In this document: piece after piece, positions 34,496 to 42,568 of the stretch
Position numbering within the stretch: position 1 is the first letter of the stretch
How the letters are laid out: each line of letters begins with the position of its first letter
NCBI GenBank assembly: GCA_964433755.1
Contig: CAYSSR010000001.1
Span: 558,001-622,000, forward strand
Source of the DNA: JAUVXJ01 sp964433755
GTDB taxonomy: Bacteria > Chloroflexota > Anaerolineae > UBA7937 > B3-Chlor
Direction of reading: 5' to 3'
DNA length: 64,000 nt
Notes under the pieces: generated by a model
Databases searched by the model: none
Seen by the model: the letters and a program-made list of their open reading frames with translations, nothing else
Told to the model about the DNA's origin: nothing
Made by a program: the position numbers and the translations under genes

Positions 34496-35749
34496 GTGGA
34501 CGCAGCCGGACCACCGAGACGGATTTCAGCCCTAAGGCTTCGGTCGATTCGCAGATTCAGGGATTTCGAATTGCGGTTCGATCGTGTGACCCCAGAGGGC
34601 GGCGGCTTGAGCCTGGTGATCGGGAAGAACGGCACCTGCAAATCGACGCTCCTCAGAGCAATCGCTGTTGGCGTGAGCGATTCAGTCGATGCGAGCGCGC
34701 TGCTCGCACAGCCCTTAGGCACTCTGGTAGGCCACGATGCCGAGAGAGCCTCGATTGAGATCGAACTAGTGGGTCTAGAATCTGACATGGAGCCAGTCTC
34801 CATAACTCGTGAGATTGGGTCCTTTGACGGGAAAGATGAGCTCGTTTCTTCCGGTGAACGTCAGATCTCCGACGCGCGTGGCCTATTTCTATGTGGCTAC
34901 GGGGCGGGGCGTGGGACTACAGGGACCGACACAGGCCGAGCCTACCGTATCCTCGATTCTGTCATTGGATTGTTCGACTACAGCCACAGCCTTATCGATC
35001 CAGAATTGACCCTCAGACGGCTTCAGGACTTCCTGGGCACGCGTCGCTATGAAGCCACAATGAACGGGATCAAAGGTGTGTTGGATCTGGGACCCGAAGA
35101 CGAGATCCGCCTGGGGAAGGGTGGTGGCGTTGAAGTTACTGGTCCCTCCGTGGGCACGACGGTCCGGCTCGATGAGTGGGCCGATGGATACCGCCTGACC
35201 TTCAACTGGCTACTCGATTTCTATGCGTGGGCCATGCGAGCTGATCGAGTGAATGAAGATGGTACTGTTACCGGGATTCTGCTTATCGATGAACTCGACC
35301 AGCATCTGCATCCTTCGCTACAAGCCACGCTAGTTCCACGGCTCCGCAGCATGATGCCGAGGGTCCAGATCATAGCCACAACCCATAGCCCACTGATCGC
35401 CCTGGGGTGCGCTCGGGATGATCTTGTCGTTCTCCGGAGTAGAGAGGATGAGGTCGTCAGAGAGCCACAAGTACCCGACTACTCCGGTTACTCAGTGGCA
35501 GACATGCTGGAGGACGACAGGCTGTTCGAAAGCGACATTTATGGCCCCGAGACTCAAGAACAGCTATCGAGGTATGAGGCTCTAGTCCGCAAGGGTCCAG
35601 GCATGCGAAGTGCTGAGGAACATGAGGAGTTGATCAGTATTGTGGGCCAGATGAAGGCTCAGCCGCTTCCCCAAGAACTTGACGAGTCGCTTTCCAAAGC
35701 CTTGGAGGCCGTCGAGAAGCGGCTTGGTTTGAACAGGGGTGAAAGCTAA
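34496..35749 (+). CDS. ptuA: PtuA-like AAA/ABC-class ATPase with altered P-loop
   Basis: A 417-residue SMC/OLD-like ATPase. The N-terminus (ISALRLRSIRRFRDFELRFD) is the usual first strand of RecF/OLD-type ATPases. The P-loop reads IGKNGTCKSTLLRA: residue 48 is Cys (TGC 34637-34639) where GKNGTGKST is expected. Walker B is GILLIDELDQHLHPSLQ (~258) and the H-loop is IIATTHSPLIALG (~300). With the HNH protein 48 bp downstream it forms the pair known as Septu (PtuA/PtuB), also found as effectors of retron Ec78-type systems. It starts at GTG 34496 with GGGGGAG upstream. The Gly-to-Cys change may weaken ATP binding; other motifs are intact. Confidence 0.75.
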   Translation: MDAAGPPRRISALRLRSIRRFRDFELRFDRVTPEGGGLSLVIGKNGTCKSTLLRAIAVGVSDSVDASALLAQPLGTLVGHDAERASIEIELVGLESDMEPVSITREIGSFDGKDELVSSGERQISDARGLFLCGYGAGRGTTGTDTGRAYRILDSVIGLFDYSHSLIDPELTLRRLQDFLGTRRYEATMNGIKGVLDLGPEDEIRLGKGGGVEVTGPSVGTTVRLDEWADGYRLTFNWLLDFYAWAMRADRVNEDGTVTGILLIDELDQHLHPSLQATLVPRLRSMMPRVQIIATTHSPLIALGCARDDLVVLRSREDEVVREPQVPDYSGYSVADMLEDDRLFESDIYGPETQEQLSRYEALVRKGPGMRSAEEHEELISIVGQMKAQPLPQELDESLSKALEAVEKRLGLNRGES

Positions 35750-35797
35750 GGCCGTGCCGGGCAGGAGCATGGGTAATGGAAGGCGGGGAACAAGGAG

Positions 35798-36610
35798 ATG
35801 ATCCAGGTCTTGCGCAACCGGAACGACGACAACGGAAACCCTATCAAACCACCTGATTCTTGGTTTACCCGTGCCGCGACCAAGACAGCCCAGGCTAAGG
35901 CGGAGCGGGAGAATCATGATCCCGACCCGGGTACATACGGGCATGTTGAGCTGAGACGTGCGTTACTCGAGCTGTTCCATGGGAAGTGTGCCTACTGTGA
36001 GTCAATGATCGCCGGTATCTTCGATTGGGAAGTGGAGCACTTTCGTCCGAAGGGGCGGGTGGCAGAGCGGAAGGATGATCACCCCGGCTACTATTGGCTG
36101 GCCTATGAATGGCACAACCTCTACACGGGCTGCACGTACTGCAATCAACGCAGGCGAGACCGCGGCACCTGGGAAGACCCACAGATAGGTGAGTCCGGAG
36201 GCAAGCTTGACCAGTTCCCGCTGCGGGATGAATCAAAGAGGGCTATGGACCACAATGGGGACATCGGAGCGGAAGAAGCCGTCCGACTACTCATTGATCC
36301 GTGCAAGGACAATCCGGAGACGGAATTAACCTTTGACATGTTGGGCCACGCCCAACCGATTGGTTCCGGGGATCGGGCAACTGAGACTATCAAGGTGCTG
36401 CACCTGAACCGGCGCGATCTCTCAAGGAATCGTCGCGTGCACGCTGCTCTACTACGTGAGCTGATTGAACAGATCACGCAAGTGCTTGGTTCGGGAGCCA
36501 CGTGTAGGCAGGTGCGAGACGTCGTCCTGAGTGAGCACGCCCGCGAAGACCGTCCCTATGCTGGTGTCGTTCGCGCCATCCTGCGAGACCCGGATGCGTT
36601 TGGTGTGTGA
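35798..36610 (+). CDS. ptuB: PtuB-like HNH endonuclease
   Basis: A 270-residue HNH nuclease of the retron-Ec78/Septu PtuB kind. Zinc cysteines are in KCAYCES (Cys64, Cys67) and GCTYCNQRR (Cys112, Cys115). Between them are VEHFRPKGRV, with the catalytic His, and YYWLAYEWHNLYTGC. The N-terminus carries an E/H-rich stretch (HVELRRALLELFHG) that leads into the ribbon. ACAAGGAG lies just before ATG 35798. PtuB nucleases cut nucleic acid when the PtuA ATPase complex is released by infection. It is the last gene before a terminator. Confidence 0.85.
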   Translation: MIQVLRNRNDDNGNPIKPPDSWFTRAATKTAQAKAERENHDPDPGTYGHVELRRALLELFHGKCAYCESMIAGIFDWEVEHFRPKGRVAERKDDHPGYYWLAYEWHNLYTGCTYCNQRRRDRGTWEDPQIGESGGKLDQFPLRDESKRAMDHNGDIGAEEAVRLLIDPCKDNPETELTFDMLGHAQPIGSGDRATETIKVLHLNRRDLSRNRRVHAALLRELIEQITQVLGSGATCRQVRDVVLSEHAREDRPYAGVVRAILRDPDAFGV

Positions 36611-36693
36611 TGATCACCTGCTTCCTGTGATGTAAGGAGGCCACGGGTCAGGTGCCCCAGGGAATCGCTGACTGTGGCAACCAAGTTCTCGAT

Positions 36694-36729
36694 GGGCTAC
36701 GCACGCGGGTTCGCTACGTAGCCCCTTTT
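36694..36729 (+). terminator. Rho-independent terminator of the + strand defence operon
   Basis: An 8-bp stem GGGCTACG / CGTAGCCC with a 15-nt loop, followed immediately by CTTTTCTTCC. It lies 84 bases after the ptuB-like stop, on the coding strand, and closes the operon. Confidence 0.65.
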
Positions 36730-37245
36730 CTTCCGTGGCCAGACTGACGTTGATGTGACTTTCGCACGGCAGCCATCCCGTCGGGCGTTCTGGGGAAGCA
36801 CGTTCTGCTAGCGAGTGGGTGGTAGGCGTAAGGCAGCAGGCAGAGCCAGCTCGAGCATTTCGGGTTCTTAACGGCCGGAGATCGACGCGGGACTACAGCG
36901 GGAGGGCCTCACGAGGCCCTCCTGTTCTGTGCCGGTGACAGGCGTACGGACCACAGTCCCTGTGCGAAGATGGGGGCAAGGATGGTTCCGTTTGTGTGCC
37001 CCGTGGTAGAGACAGAAGACGGCTGAAATGGCGGAGACACAGCAAAGCGCGGGACCAGTTCACCCAGACCTACAACAGGCCCGGGTCGTACCATCAGACG
37101 TGTGCGCGCCTTGCGGCCTGTTGGCGACGAGTTGCGCATCGCGGACTACAAGACATATTCTTGAGAGGGGTTGTGTGACGGGGGCTGCACCAATGACTCA
37201 TGCGCACGCCCAGCGGCAGCGCAAACGTGGGAGGGTCACTGCACG
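36730..37245. other. Intergenic region with one hairpin repeat, no gene
   Basis: Nothing gene-like is seen on either strand over about 500 bp between the defence terminator and the fumarase alpha gene. It contains one copy of the dispersed hairpin repeat (36901-36922). GGGAGG at about 37230-37236 is the likely ribosome binding site of the next gene. Confidence 0.5.
36901..36922. repeat. Dispersed hairpin repeat, copy 1
   Basis: GGAGGGCCT-CACG-AGGCCCTCC forms a perfect 9-bp stem, followed by TGTTCTGTGCC. It is the most diverged copy; downstream homology with copies 2-4 fades after ~15 bases. Function may be bidirectional termination. Confidence 0.65.
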
Positions 37246-38097
37246 ATGACCAAACGAGAGCTGAGTTACACTGAGATAGCTGAGAGCGTTTCCCGCCTGT
37301 GCGTGGAGGCGAATTACCACCTGGGTGATGACGTTATCGATGCCTTGCGGCGGGCGCGAGCTGAGGAGGTTTCTCCAGTGGCACAGGAGGTGTTGCATCA
37401 GATTCTGGAGAACTCAGTGGTGGCGCGCGAGGAGGGCCTTCCCCTGTGTCAGGACACCGGCCTGACGGTGGTCTTCCTGGGACTGGGACAAGAGGTCCAT
37501 GTCGTCGGTGGGGAACTGTACGAAGCCATAAACGAAGGGGTCAGGCGTGGATACGACGAGGGCTATCTGAGGAAGTCAATCGTTGACCCGCCGTTCTCGG
37601 TGCGAACCAACACGAAGGACAATACTCCGGCAGTGATCCATTGCCGGATCGTCCCGGGGGATAGACTCCAGATCACGGTCGTTCCCAAGGGCGGTGGCAG
37701 CGAGAACATGAGTGCGCTGGGCATGCTCAAGCCGGCGGACGGCCGCCAAGGGGTGGTTGACTTCGTGGTGGGGACCGTAGAGAGAGCGGGGGCCAACCCC
37801 TGTCCACCGACCATCGTCGGCGTGGGGATTGGGGGCACCGCCGAAAAGGCGATGCTGATGGCCAAACAATCACTTCTCAGGCCCGTAGGGCAGCCGAGTC
37901 CTGACCCCGAGGTGGCCGAGCTGGAGCGAGACATGCTGGAGCGTGTCAACAAACTGGGTATCGGACCCCAGGGCCTGGGCGGTAGGACCACTGCGCTGGC
38001 GGTCCACGTCGAGACATACCCTTGCCACATCGCCAGCCTTCCGGTGGCGGTGAACATGCAGTGCCACAGCACGCGGCATAAACAGGCAATTCTGTGA
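37246..38097 (+). CDS. Class I fumarase / tartrate dehydratase, alpha subunit
   Basis: A 283-residue Fe-S hydro-lyase subunit. Family marks are PLCQDTGLTVVFLGLG (~65, with the first cluster cysteine), SVRTNTKDNTPAVIHCRIVPGD, PKGGGSENMSALGMLKP and NPCPPTIVGVGIGG (second cysteine). GIGPQGLGGRTTALAVHVETYPCHIASLPVAVNMQCHSTRH carries the third cysteine region. Two-subunit members are fumarases or L-tartrate dehydratases; sequence by eye does not decide. ATG 37246 is chosen because the frame upstream of it has low-complexity composition. The beta subunit follows after 75 bp. Confidence 0.88.
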   Translation: MTKRELSYTEIAESVSRLCVEANYHLGDDVIDALRRARAEEVSPVAQEVLHQILENSVVAREEGLPLCQDTGLTVVFLGLGQEVHVVGGELYEAINEGVRRGYDEGYLRKSIVDPPFSVRTNTKDNTPAVIHCRIVPGDRLQITVVPKGGGSENMSALGMLKPADGRQGVVDFVVGTVERAGANPCPPTIVGVGIGGTAEKAMLMAKQSLLRPVGQPSPDPEVAELERDMLERVNKLGIGPQGLGGRTTALAVHVETYPCHIASLPVAVNMQCHSTRHKQAIL

Positions 38098-38172
38098 GAG
38101 ACTGGAGGGCCCAGCGCGACTGCGTCAAATGGACTCTCCGACCCCTCCCCACTTCCCCAGGAGCAAAGCAAG

Positions 38173-38718
38173 GTGAGGATCACAACTCCGCTTAGCGATG
38201 AGACCATCGAACGGCTGCGGTCAGGTGACAGGGTGACCATTTCGGGCACGCTATTCGTCGCTCGGGATGCCGCCCACAAGAGGATGATTGAAGCCCTGGA
38301 ACGAGGTGATCCTCTGCCCTTCGACCCGCGTGGGCAGATCGTGTACTACATGGCTCCTTCGCCCGCCAAGCCGGGCAAGCCCATCGGGTCGGCAGGGCCT
38401 ACCACCAGTCACCGCATGGATCCTTACGCGCCGCGCCTCTTGGAAGCCGGGCTAAAGGGGATGATCGGCAAGGGCAACCGTTCTCCTGCCGTCAGGGAGG
38501 CGATGCAGCAGCACAAGGCCGTCTATCTTGCTGCAATCGGTGGTGCCGGCGCGCTGATCGCTAAGAGCATCAAGGAAGCCGAGATCATCGCCTACGATGA
38601 CCTCGGTGCCGAGGCGGTGCTTCGGCTGATAGTGCAGGACTTGCCCGTAATCGTCGTCAACGACATCTACGGCGGGGATGTCTACGAGGAAGGACGGAAG
38701 CGGTACCAGCAGGTGTAG
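38173..38718 (+). CDS. Class I fumarase / tartrate dehydratase, beta subunit
   Basis: A 181-residue subunit matching the C-terminal domain of class I fumarases: LRSGDRVTISGTLFVARDAAHKRM, IVYYMAPSPAKPGKPIGSAGPTTSHRMDPY (substrate-binding), MIGKGNRSPAV and YLAAIGGAGALIAKSI. It starts at GTG 38173 with CAGGAG 9-14 bases before it. Together with the alpha subunit it forms the active dehydratase, adding or removing water from fumarate, malate or tartrate. Confidence 0.88.
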   Translation: MRITTPLSDETIERLRSGDRVTISGTLFVARDAAHKRMIEALERGDPLPFDPRGQIVYYMAPSPAKPGKPIGSAGPTTSHRMDPYAPRLLEAGLKGMIGKGNRSPAVREAMQQHKAVYLAAIGGAGALIAKSIKEAEIIAYDDLGAEAVLRLIVQDLPVIVVNDIYGGDVYEEGRKRYQQV

Positions 38719-38952
38719 AGATGGGTCTGGACACCGGAGAGGCAGGGAGTGGGCCCGGTGCTGCTGCGAGATGACAGGGCATCCCGGCAACACTGGCATA
38801 GGGCGCATCTCGTTAGAATAGCGTCGCCCGTTTTGGTTTGATGCTCATCGTGGGCTGCGCGGCTGGGGCAGTCGTTGCCGGAGGGGACCTCGCTGGGAGG
38901 AACGCGGCCACTTGAGTCTTCTTCGGGTCCAGCGGGGGCCGCGTCGTACGAC

Positions 38953-39015
38953 AAGGAGGGCTTCGCCAGGCCCTCCTTCTTCGTGCCCTTGACTGGACTC
39001 GGGCACCCCAATGCC
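38953..39015. repeat. Dispersed hairpin repeat, copy 2
   Basis: AAGGAGGGC / GCCCTCCTT forms a 9-bp stem at 38953-38978. It is followed by a conserved tail CTTCGTGCCCTTGACTGG and CTCGGGCACCCCAATGCCC. The tail is shared with copies 3 and 4. It lies between the fumarase beta gene and the convergent cupin gene, so it could terminate transcription from both sides. Confidence 0.7.
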
Positions 39016-39085
39016 CGCATGGAGTAGGAGGCGAGTGGATTCCTGCACCTGGGCCACGCCGTGAAGCGATGGCTGTGCTCGCGCT

Positions 39086-39559
39086 CTAATCCCCTGGGGA
39101 GTGCTTCTTCTTGGGTAGGGATCCTCCAGGGTTGGTCTCGGCCAGGGTGCCCGCACCTAGGACGATGGCCATCTGTAAGTGTGGCCGAGTGACTCTCTTC
39201 CAGGTCAGCGGACCATGCGCCACACCCTCGGGTACACACAACCCTGAGGTGGTGTCGAAGACCAGCGGCTGACCCTCCACGAAGAACTCGATCTCGCCCC
39301 CCAGGTCCTCGGGGTTGTCGGGGTCGGTTCCGATGTGTAACACGATCTCCTTGCATCCTTTCGGATGCCTGTGTTCAAAGATGTGAGGGTTGGGCTCTGG
39401 CATCTCGTAGATCCAGCCCACCTCCACATAGGTGTCCACTCCCGGGACCAGGTCGTTGCTCATCAGGGTCATGGTGGGAAGCTGGCGACCCTGAACCCCG
39501 CGACCCACCTCGTATTTCGGTTTCCTGACCAGGTTCTTCTCCCAGTCTCTTGAGGCCAT
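39086..39559 (-). CDS. Cupin-fold small protein
   Basis: A 157-residue protein with cupin signatures: HRHPKGCKEIVLHIG (metal-type His/Glu set), LGGEIEFFVEGQPLVFD and GLCVPEGVAHGPLTWKRV. The pattern fits sensing or catalytic cupins that accompany dehydrogenases. ATG 39559 lies 17 bp after the SDR stop, with AGGGGAG as ribosome binding site, so the two genes form an operon. The last residues (HSPGD) and the stop codon lie inside an intergenic repeat segment, suggesting the original C-terminus was replaced. Confidence 0.75.
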   Translation of the reverse strand: MASRDWEKNLVRKPKYEVGRGVQGRQLPTMTLMSNDLVPGVDTYVEVGWIYEMPEPNPHIFEHRHPKGCKEIVLHIGTDPDNPEDLGGEIEFFVEGQPLVFDTTSGLCVPEGVAHGPLTWKRVTRPHLQMAIVLGAGTLAETNPGGSLPKKKHSPGD

Positions 39560-39576
39560 TGTATCCAGTCTCCCCT

Positions 39577-40380
39577 CTACAGTTTGCTGAACTCGTGCGG
39601 GTGAAGCAAATGAAAACCACAACTAGCAATCAGATTGTGGCCGGTGATGGCGCTGGAATCGTCTGAAGCCAGGAAGACCACAGCCCGGGCTATCTCCTCA
39701 GGCTCGGCTATCCTGTTCAGCGAGTTGGCGCCGTTGACCTTCTTCCACATCTCCTCTTCCGTCAGGCCCTGACGCCTGGCCAGAGCCCGGATGAACCGTT
39801 CGAAGCCCTTGGTGCGGGTGGCTCCGGGGCTGATGGCATTGACCCGGATGTTGTGTTGGCCGGCTTCGATGGCCAGCACTTCGGTGAAGCCGATGATGGC
39901 CCACTTGGAGACGCAGTAGTGGCTCTCCGTAGGATGCCCGGAGATACCCGCCACGCTACCTACGTTGACGATGACTCCGCACCGGTGAGGTATCATGGCC
40001 TTCAGCGCTTCCCGGGCACAGAGCATGGTTCCGGTGACGTTCACCTCCAAGGTCTGCCGCCAGAAGTCCAGGTCCATCTCGGAGACCTCCACCTCTTTGT
40101 GGTCGTAGGCGGCGTTGTTGACCAGGATGTCGAGCTGACCGAACTCTTCGACCGTCTCCACGACCATTCGTTCTACCTGGGCCGGATCCGCAATATCGGT
40201 CTGTATCGCTTTGGCCTGGCCTCCCTGGGCTCTGATCTGGTTAGCTACCTCTTCCAGCGGGGCCAGGCTGCGCGCGGCAACCACTACGGCAGCTCCTTCG
40301 TCGGATAGGGCGAGACTGATGGCTCTGCCTATGCCTCTTCCACCTCCAGTCACGATGGCTACTCGGTCTCTCAGCTTCAT
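39577..40380 (-). CDS. Short-chain dehydrogenase/reductase
   Basis: A 267-residue classical SDR. It has the cofactor motif VTGGGRGIGRAISLAL, the structural NNAA (LVNNAAYD), the catalytic Ser (VGSVAGISG), and Tyr/Lys in HYCVSKWAIIGF, followed by VNAISPGATRT. All catalytic residues are present. ATG 40380 has AGGAAGG upstream; the frame before it runs into the hairpin repeat and is rejected. It probably oxidises or reduces a hydroxy or sugar acid; it pairs with the cupin gene. Confidence 0.9.
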   Translation of the reverse strand: MKLRDRVAIVTGGGRGIGRAISLALSDEGAAVVVAARSLAPLEEVANQIRAQGGQAKAIQTDIADPAQVERMVVETVEEFGQLDILVNNAAYDHKEVEVSEMDLDFWRQTLEVNVTGTMLCAREALKAMIPHRCGVIVNVGSVAGISGHPTESHYCVSKWAIIGFTEVLAIEAGQHNIRVNAISPGATRTKGFERFIRALARRQGLTEEEMWKKVNGANSLNRIAEPEEIARAVVFLASDDSSAITGHNLIASCGFHLLHPHEFSKL

Positions 40381-41258
40381 GGTTTCCTTCCTCGTGCTAG
40401 GCCAAATGAGTGTTTCGTGGGTTGTTTGTGGCCTCGAACTGGGTTGGCTGGGTTTTGTGTGATCACGAGGGGTCATGGTTCCCAGCGCCAGGCGCTTACG
40501 CTGTGAAGTATAGACGTTCGTTGAGTTGGGGTCAAGGTTGGTCGCAGCGAAGAGCGCTGGGGCAGCGGGCTGGTGACCTTCTGTGGGTGAGACGGCGCGC
40601 TTGGAGGCCCAGGCAAGCTCGATGACGGCGAACTCTCTTACTGAACGCGCTGTGGTAGCAGCCGAGCTGTCGGGGACCGTCGGAGATGTCGCCGCCGGGG
40701 TAGCGGTAGACCTTCGGGACCATGCGGTGATCCGCGGTCTTCTCAACGGTAGCCAACGCACGTATGCGTCAGCGAGCATGGTGTGACACAGACAGGAGGG
40801 CCTCGCAAGGCCCTCCTGCTTCATGCCCCTGGCTGGACGCAGGCACACCAATGCCCTCATGATGACGACGAAGATGACTCGGAGCTTGGTGGAACAGGGT
40901 AGTCTGCACTAGGATCCATTCCGGCTACGCAGCGCTCTGAGGAGGCGACGGTACGCGCGTTCGAACCACCGGCGCAGTCCGTCGTAAAGGGTAGCACATT
41001 TCATTTGTCGTCATCTTCTCTTTGGTGGGCATAGCCTCCTCGGTAGCACTATCATTCGAGTGAACCATACCACTTCGGTACCAGCATGGGTGAATGAGTG
41101 CGCCTGGTTGCCAATTGCAGGTGGCCATGGTAGCATTCGGCAGCGGGACGTCGCCGGCTGGTCTTGGGTCTTTTCGATACTCGACCTTACTCTGAAGGTT
41201 GCGGCGCTTGTTGTCGACAGCACCCTTGGTGAGCGAGAACGCAGAGAGGACTACCGCG
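40381..41258. other. Long intergenic region with repeat, no gene
   Basis: About 880 bp between two divergent genes (SDR and aldo/keto reductase) hold no convincing gene. Contents are hairpin repeat copy 3 (40793-40860) and a GCGCGTTCGAACC segment near 40956 that resembles the second repeat family. Several short open frames show no family signal. Confidence 0.5.
40793..40860. repeat. Dispersed hairpin repeat, copy 3
   Basis: The best-preserved stem: CAGGAGGGCCT-CGCA-AGGCCCTCCTG, 11 perfect pairs at 40793-40818. The conserved tail follows: CTTCATGCCCCTGGCTGG, GCAGGCACACCAATGCCCTC. It lies in the divergent gap upstream of the aldo/keto reductase. Confidence 0.75.
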
Positions 41259-42173
41259 ATGATCGACAAGAAACCCTTTGGCCGAACTGGTCACATGAGT
41301 ACGCGGACGCTCTTTGGAGCATGGGCGCTTCAGGCAGCGACTCCTGCTGAAGCGGACCAGACGCTCGGGGTGTTACTCGAACACGGAGTCAATCATATTG
41401 ACACGGCGGCCAGCTACGGCGATGCTGAATCGCTGATCGGCCCGTGGATGGATCGCCACCGACAGGACTTCTTCCTGGCCACCAAGACAGACGAGCGCAC
41501 GCGCGAGAAAGCCTGGGACCAACTGCACCTCTCTCTGGAGAGGCTGTGCACCGACAGAGTGGATCTGTGGCAACTGCACCACCTGGTCGATCCCGGGGAA
41601 TGGGAGATCGCTATGGGACCGGGCGGCGCTCTCGAGGCAGCTATCGAAGCCCGAGAACGTGGTCTCGTGAGGTTCATTGGAGTCACCGGCCACGGCACGA
41701 CTGCTGCGGCCATGCACAGGCGTAGCCTGGAGCGCTTTGACTTCGACTCGGTATTGCTGCCCTACAACTACCTGATGACGAGGGACCCGCAGTACAAGGC
41801 GGACTTCGACTCCCTGATGGTTCTCTGTCAGGATCGAAACGTCGCGGTGCAAACCATCAAGTCCATTGCGCGGGGCGCTGCTGGCGAGACAAGACTTGCA
41901 ACGCTGACGGCTGGGGACCGCTCGTCAGCGCAAGACGTCGAGCCCATCCCGAACACGTGGTACCCGCCTCTGACTGCTCAAGAGGACATCGACCAAGCTG
42001 TGCATTGGGTGCTTGGCAATGAGGCCGTTTTCTTGAACACCGTGGGTGACATGCGACTGCTGCCCAGAGTATTAGATGCGGCAAGCCGCTTCCACACGCC
42101 ACCTGCTGAGGATGCGATGAGGGAACAGGTGGCAAGGCTGCAAATGATTCCTGTCTTCCCCGAAAGTTCATAG
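41259..42173 (+). CDS. Aldo/keto reductase family oxidoreductase
   Basis: A 304-residue TIM-barrel NADPH reductase. FGRTG (near the N-terminus), VNHIDTAASYGDAESLIGPWM (Asp and Tyr of the catalytic tetrad), FLATKTD (Lys) and DLWQLHHL (His) are all present, then RFIGVTGHGT. The C-terminal cofactor region is less typical (VAVQTIKSIARG). ATG 41259 follows GAGAGGACTACC. Physiological substrate unknown. Confidence 0.87.
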   Translation: MIDKKPFGRTGHMSTRTLFGAWALQAATPAEADQTLGVLLEHGVNHIDTAASYGDAESLIGPWMDRHRQDFFLATKTDERTREKAWDQLHLSLERLCTDRVDLWQLHHLVDPGEWEIAMGPGGALEAAIEARERGLVRFIGVTGHGTTAAAMHRRSLERFDFDSVLLPYNYLMTRDPQYKADFDSLMVLCQDRNVAVQTIKSIARGAAGETRLATLTAGDRSSAQDVEPIPNTWYPPLTAQEDIDQAVHWVLGNEAVFLNTVGDMRLLPRVLDAASRFHTPPAEDAMREQVARLQMIPVFPESS

Positions 42174-42237
42174 GGCTGGCTTGGCCCCCTTGGTCGGCCG
42201 TCGCCTCACGCATCCGTACAACTCTCGGATCCGAAGA

Positions 42238-42325
42238 GTGCGCGCGTTCGAATCCCCGGGGGAGCACTTCCCACATATGCTCTCGAACTTGACTTCTCCG
42301 GAACCACTTGCCCAAGTAGCCGCAC
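42238..42325. repeat. T-loop-like repeat, copy A
   Basis: Starts GTGCGCGCGTTCGAATCCCC and continues GGGGGAGCACTTCCCACATA, then CACTTGCCCAAGTAGCCGCAC. It matches copy B (43413-43504) over ~88 bases at roughly 80-85% by eye. The GTTCGAATCC core is that of a tRNA T-loop, but no cloverleaf forms. It begins 64 bp after the aldo/keto reductase stop. Confidence 0.6.
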
Positions 42326-42455
42326 ACCTGCCAATGGGTGGCGCAAGTACAGCAGTCGAGCTAGAGCGGGTGCTGTGCTTGGCGTGACCATGCACCCGCA
42401 GCGCTGGTTTCGTCGTCTCACAGCGTTGACCAAGAAGCGATGGGTCGGATCGGTC

Positions 42456-42484
42456 TTGTGATAGACAGGCGATTCTGGGATAAT
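42456..42484 (+). promoter_or_regulatory. Candidate promoter for the SRPBCC-like gene
   Basis: TTGTGA (42456-42461), 17-bp spacer, GATAAT (42479-42484). Transcription would begin near 42491. That leaves almost no leader for ATG 42500 and supports the second start at 42569. Confidence 0.45.
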
Positions 42485-42568
42485 TCGGGGGATGACTAGA
42501 TGGGAAAGATGTCCGGCCAATCAGTGGTCAGGCAGCGCGCCCATCTTGACCCAGGTTCGGAGGGTAAT

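Noticed and set aside
42238..42280. Possible tRNA gene from the GTTCGAATCC T-loop (also at 43421)
   Set aside because: The flanking bases do not pair into a T-stem and no acceptor, D or anticodon arms fit at the right distances.
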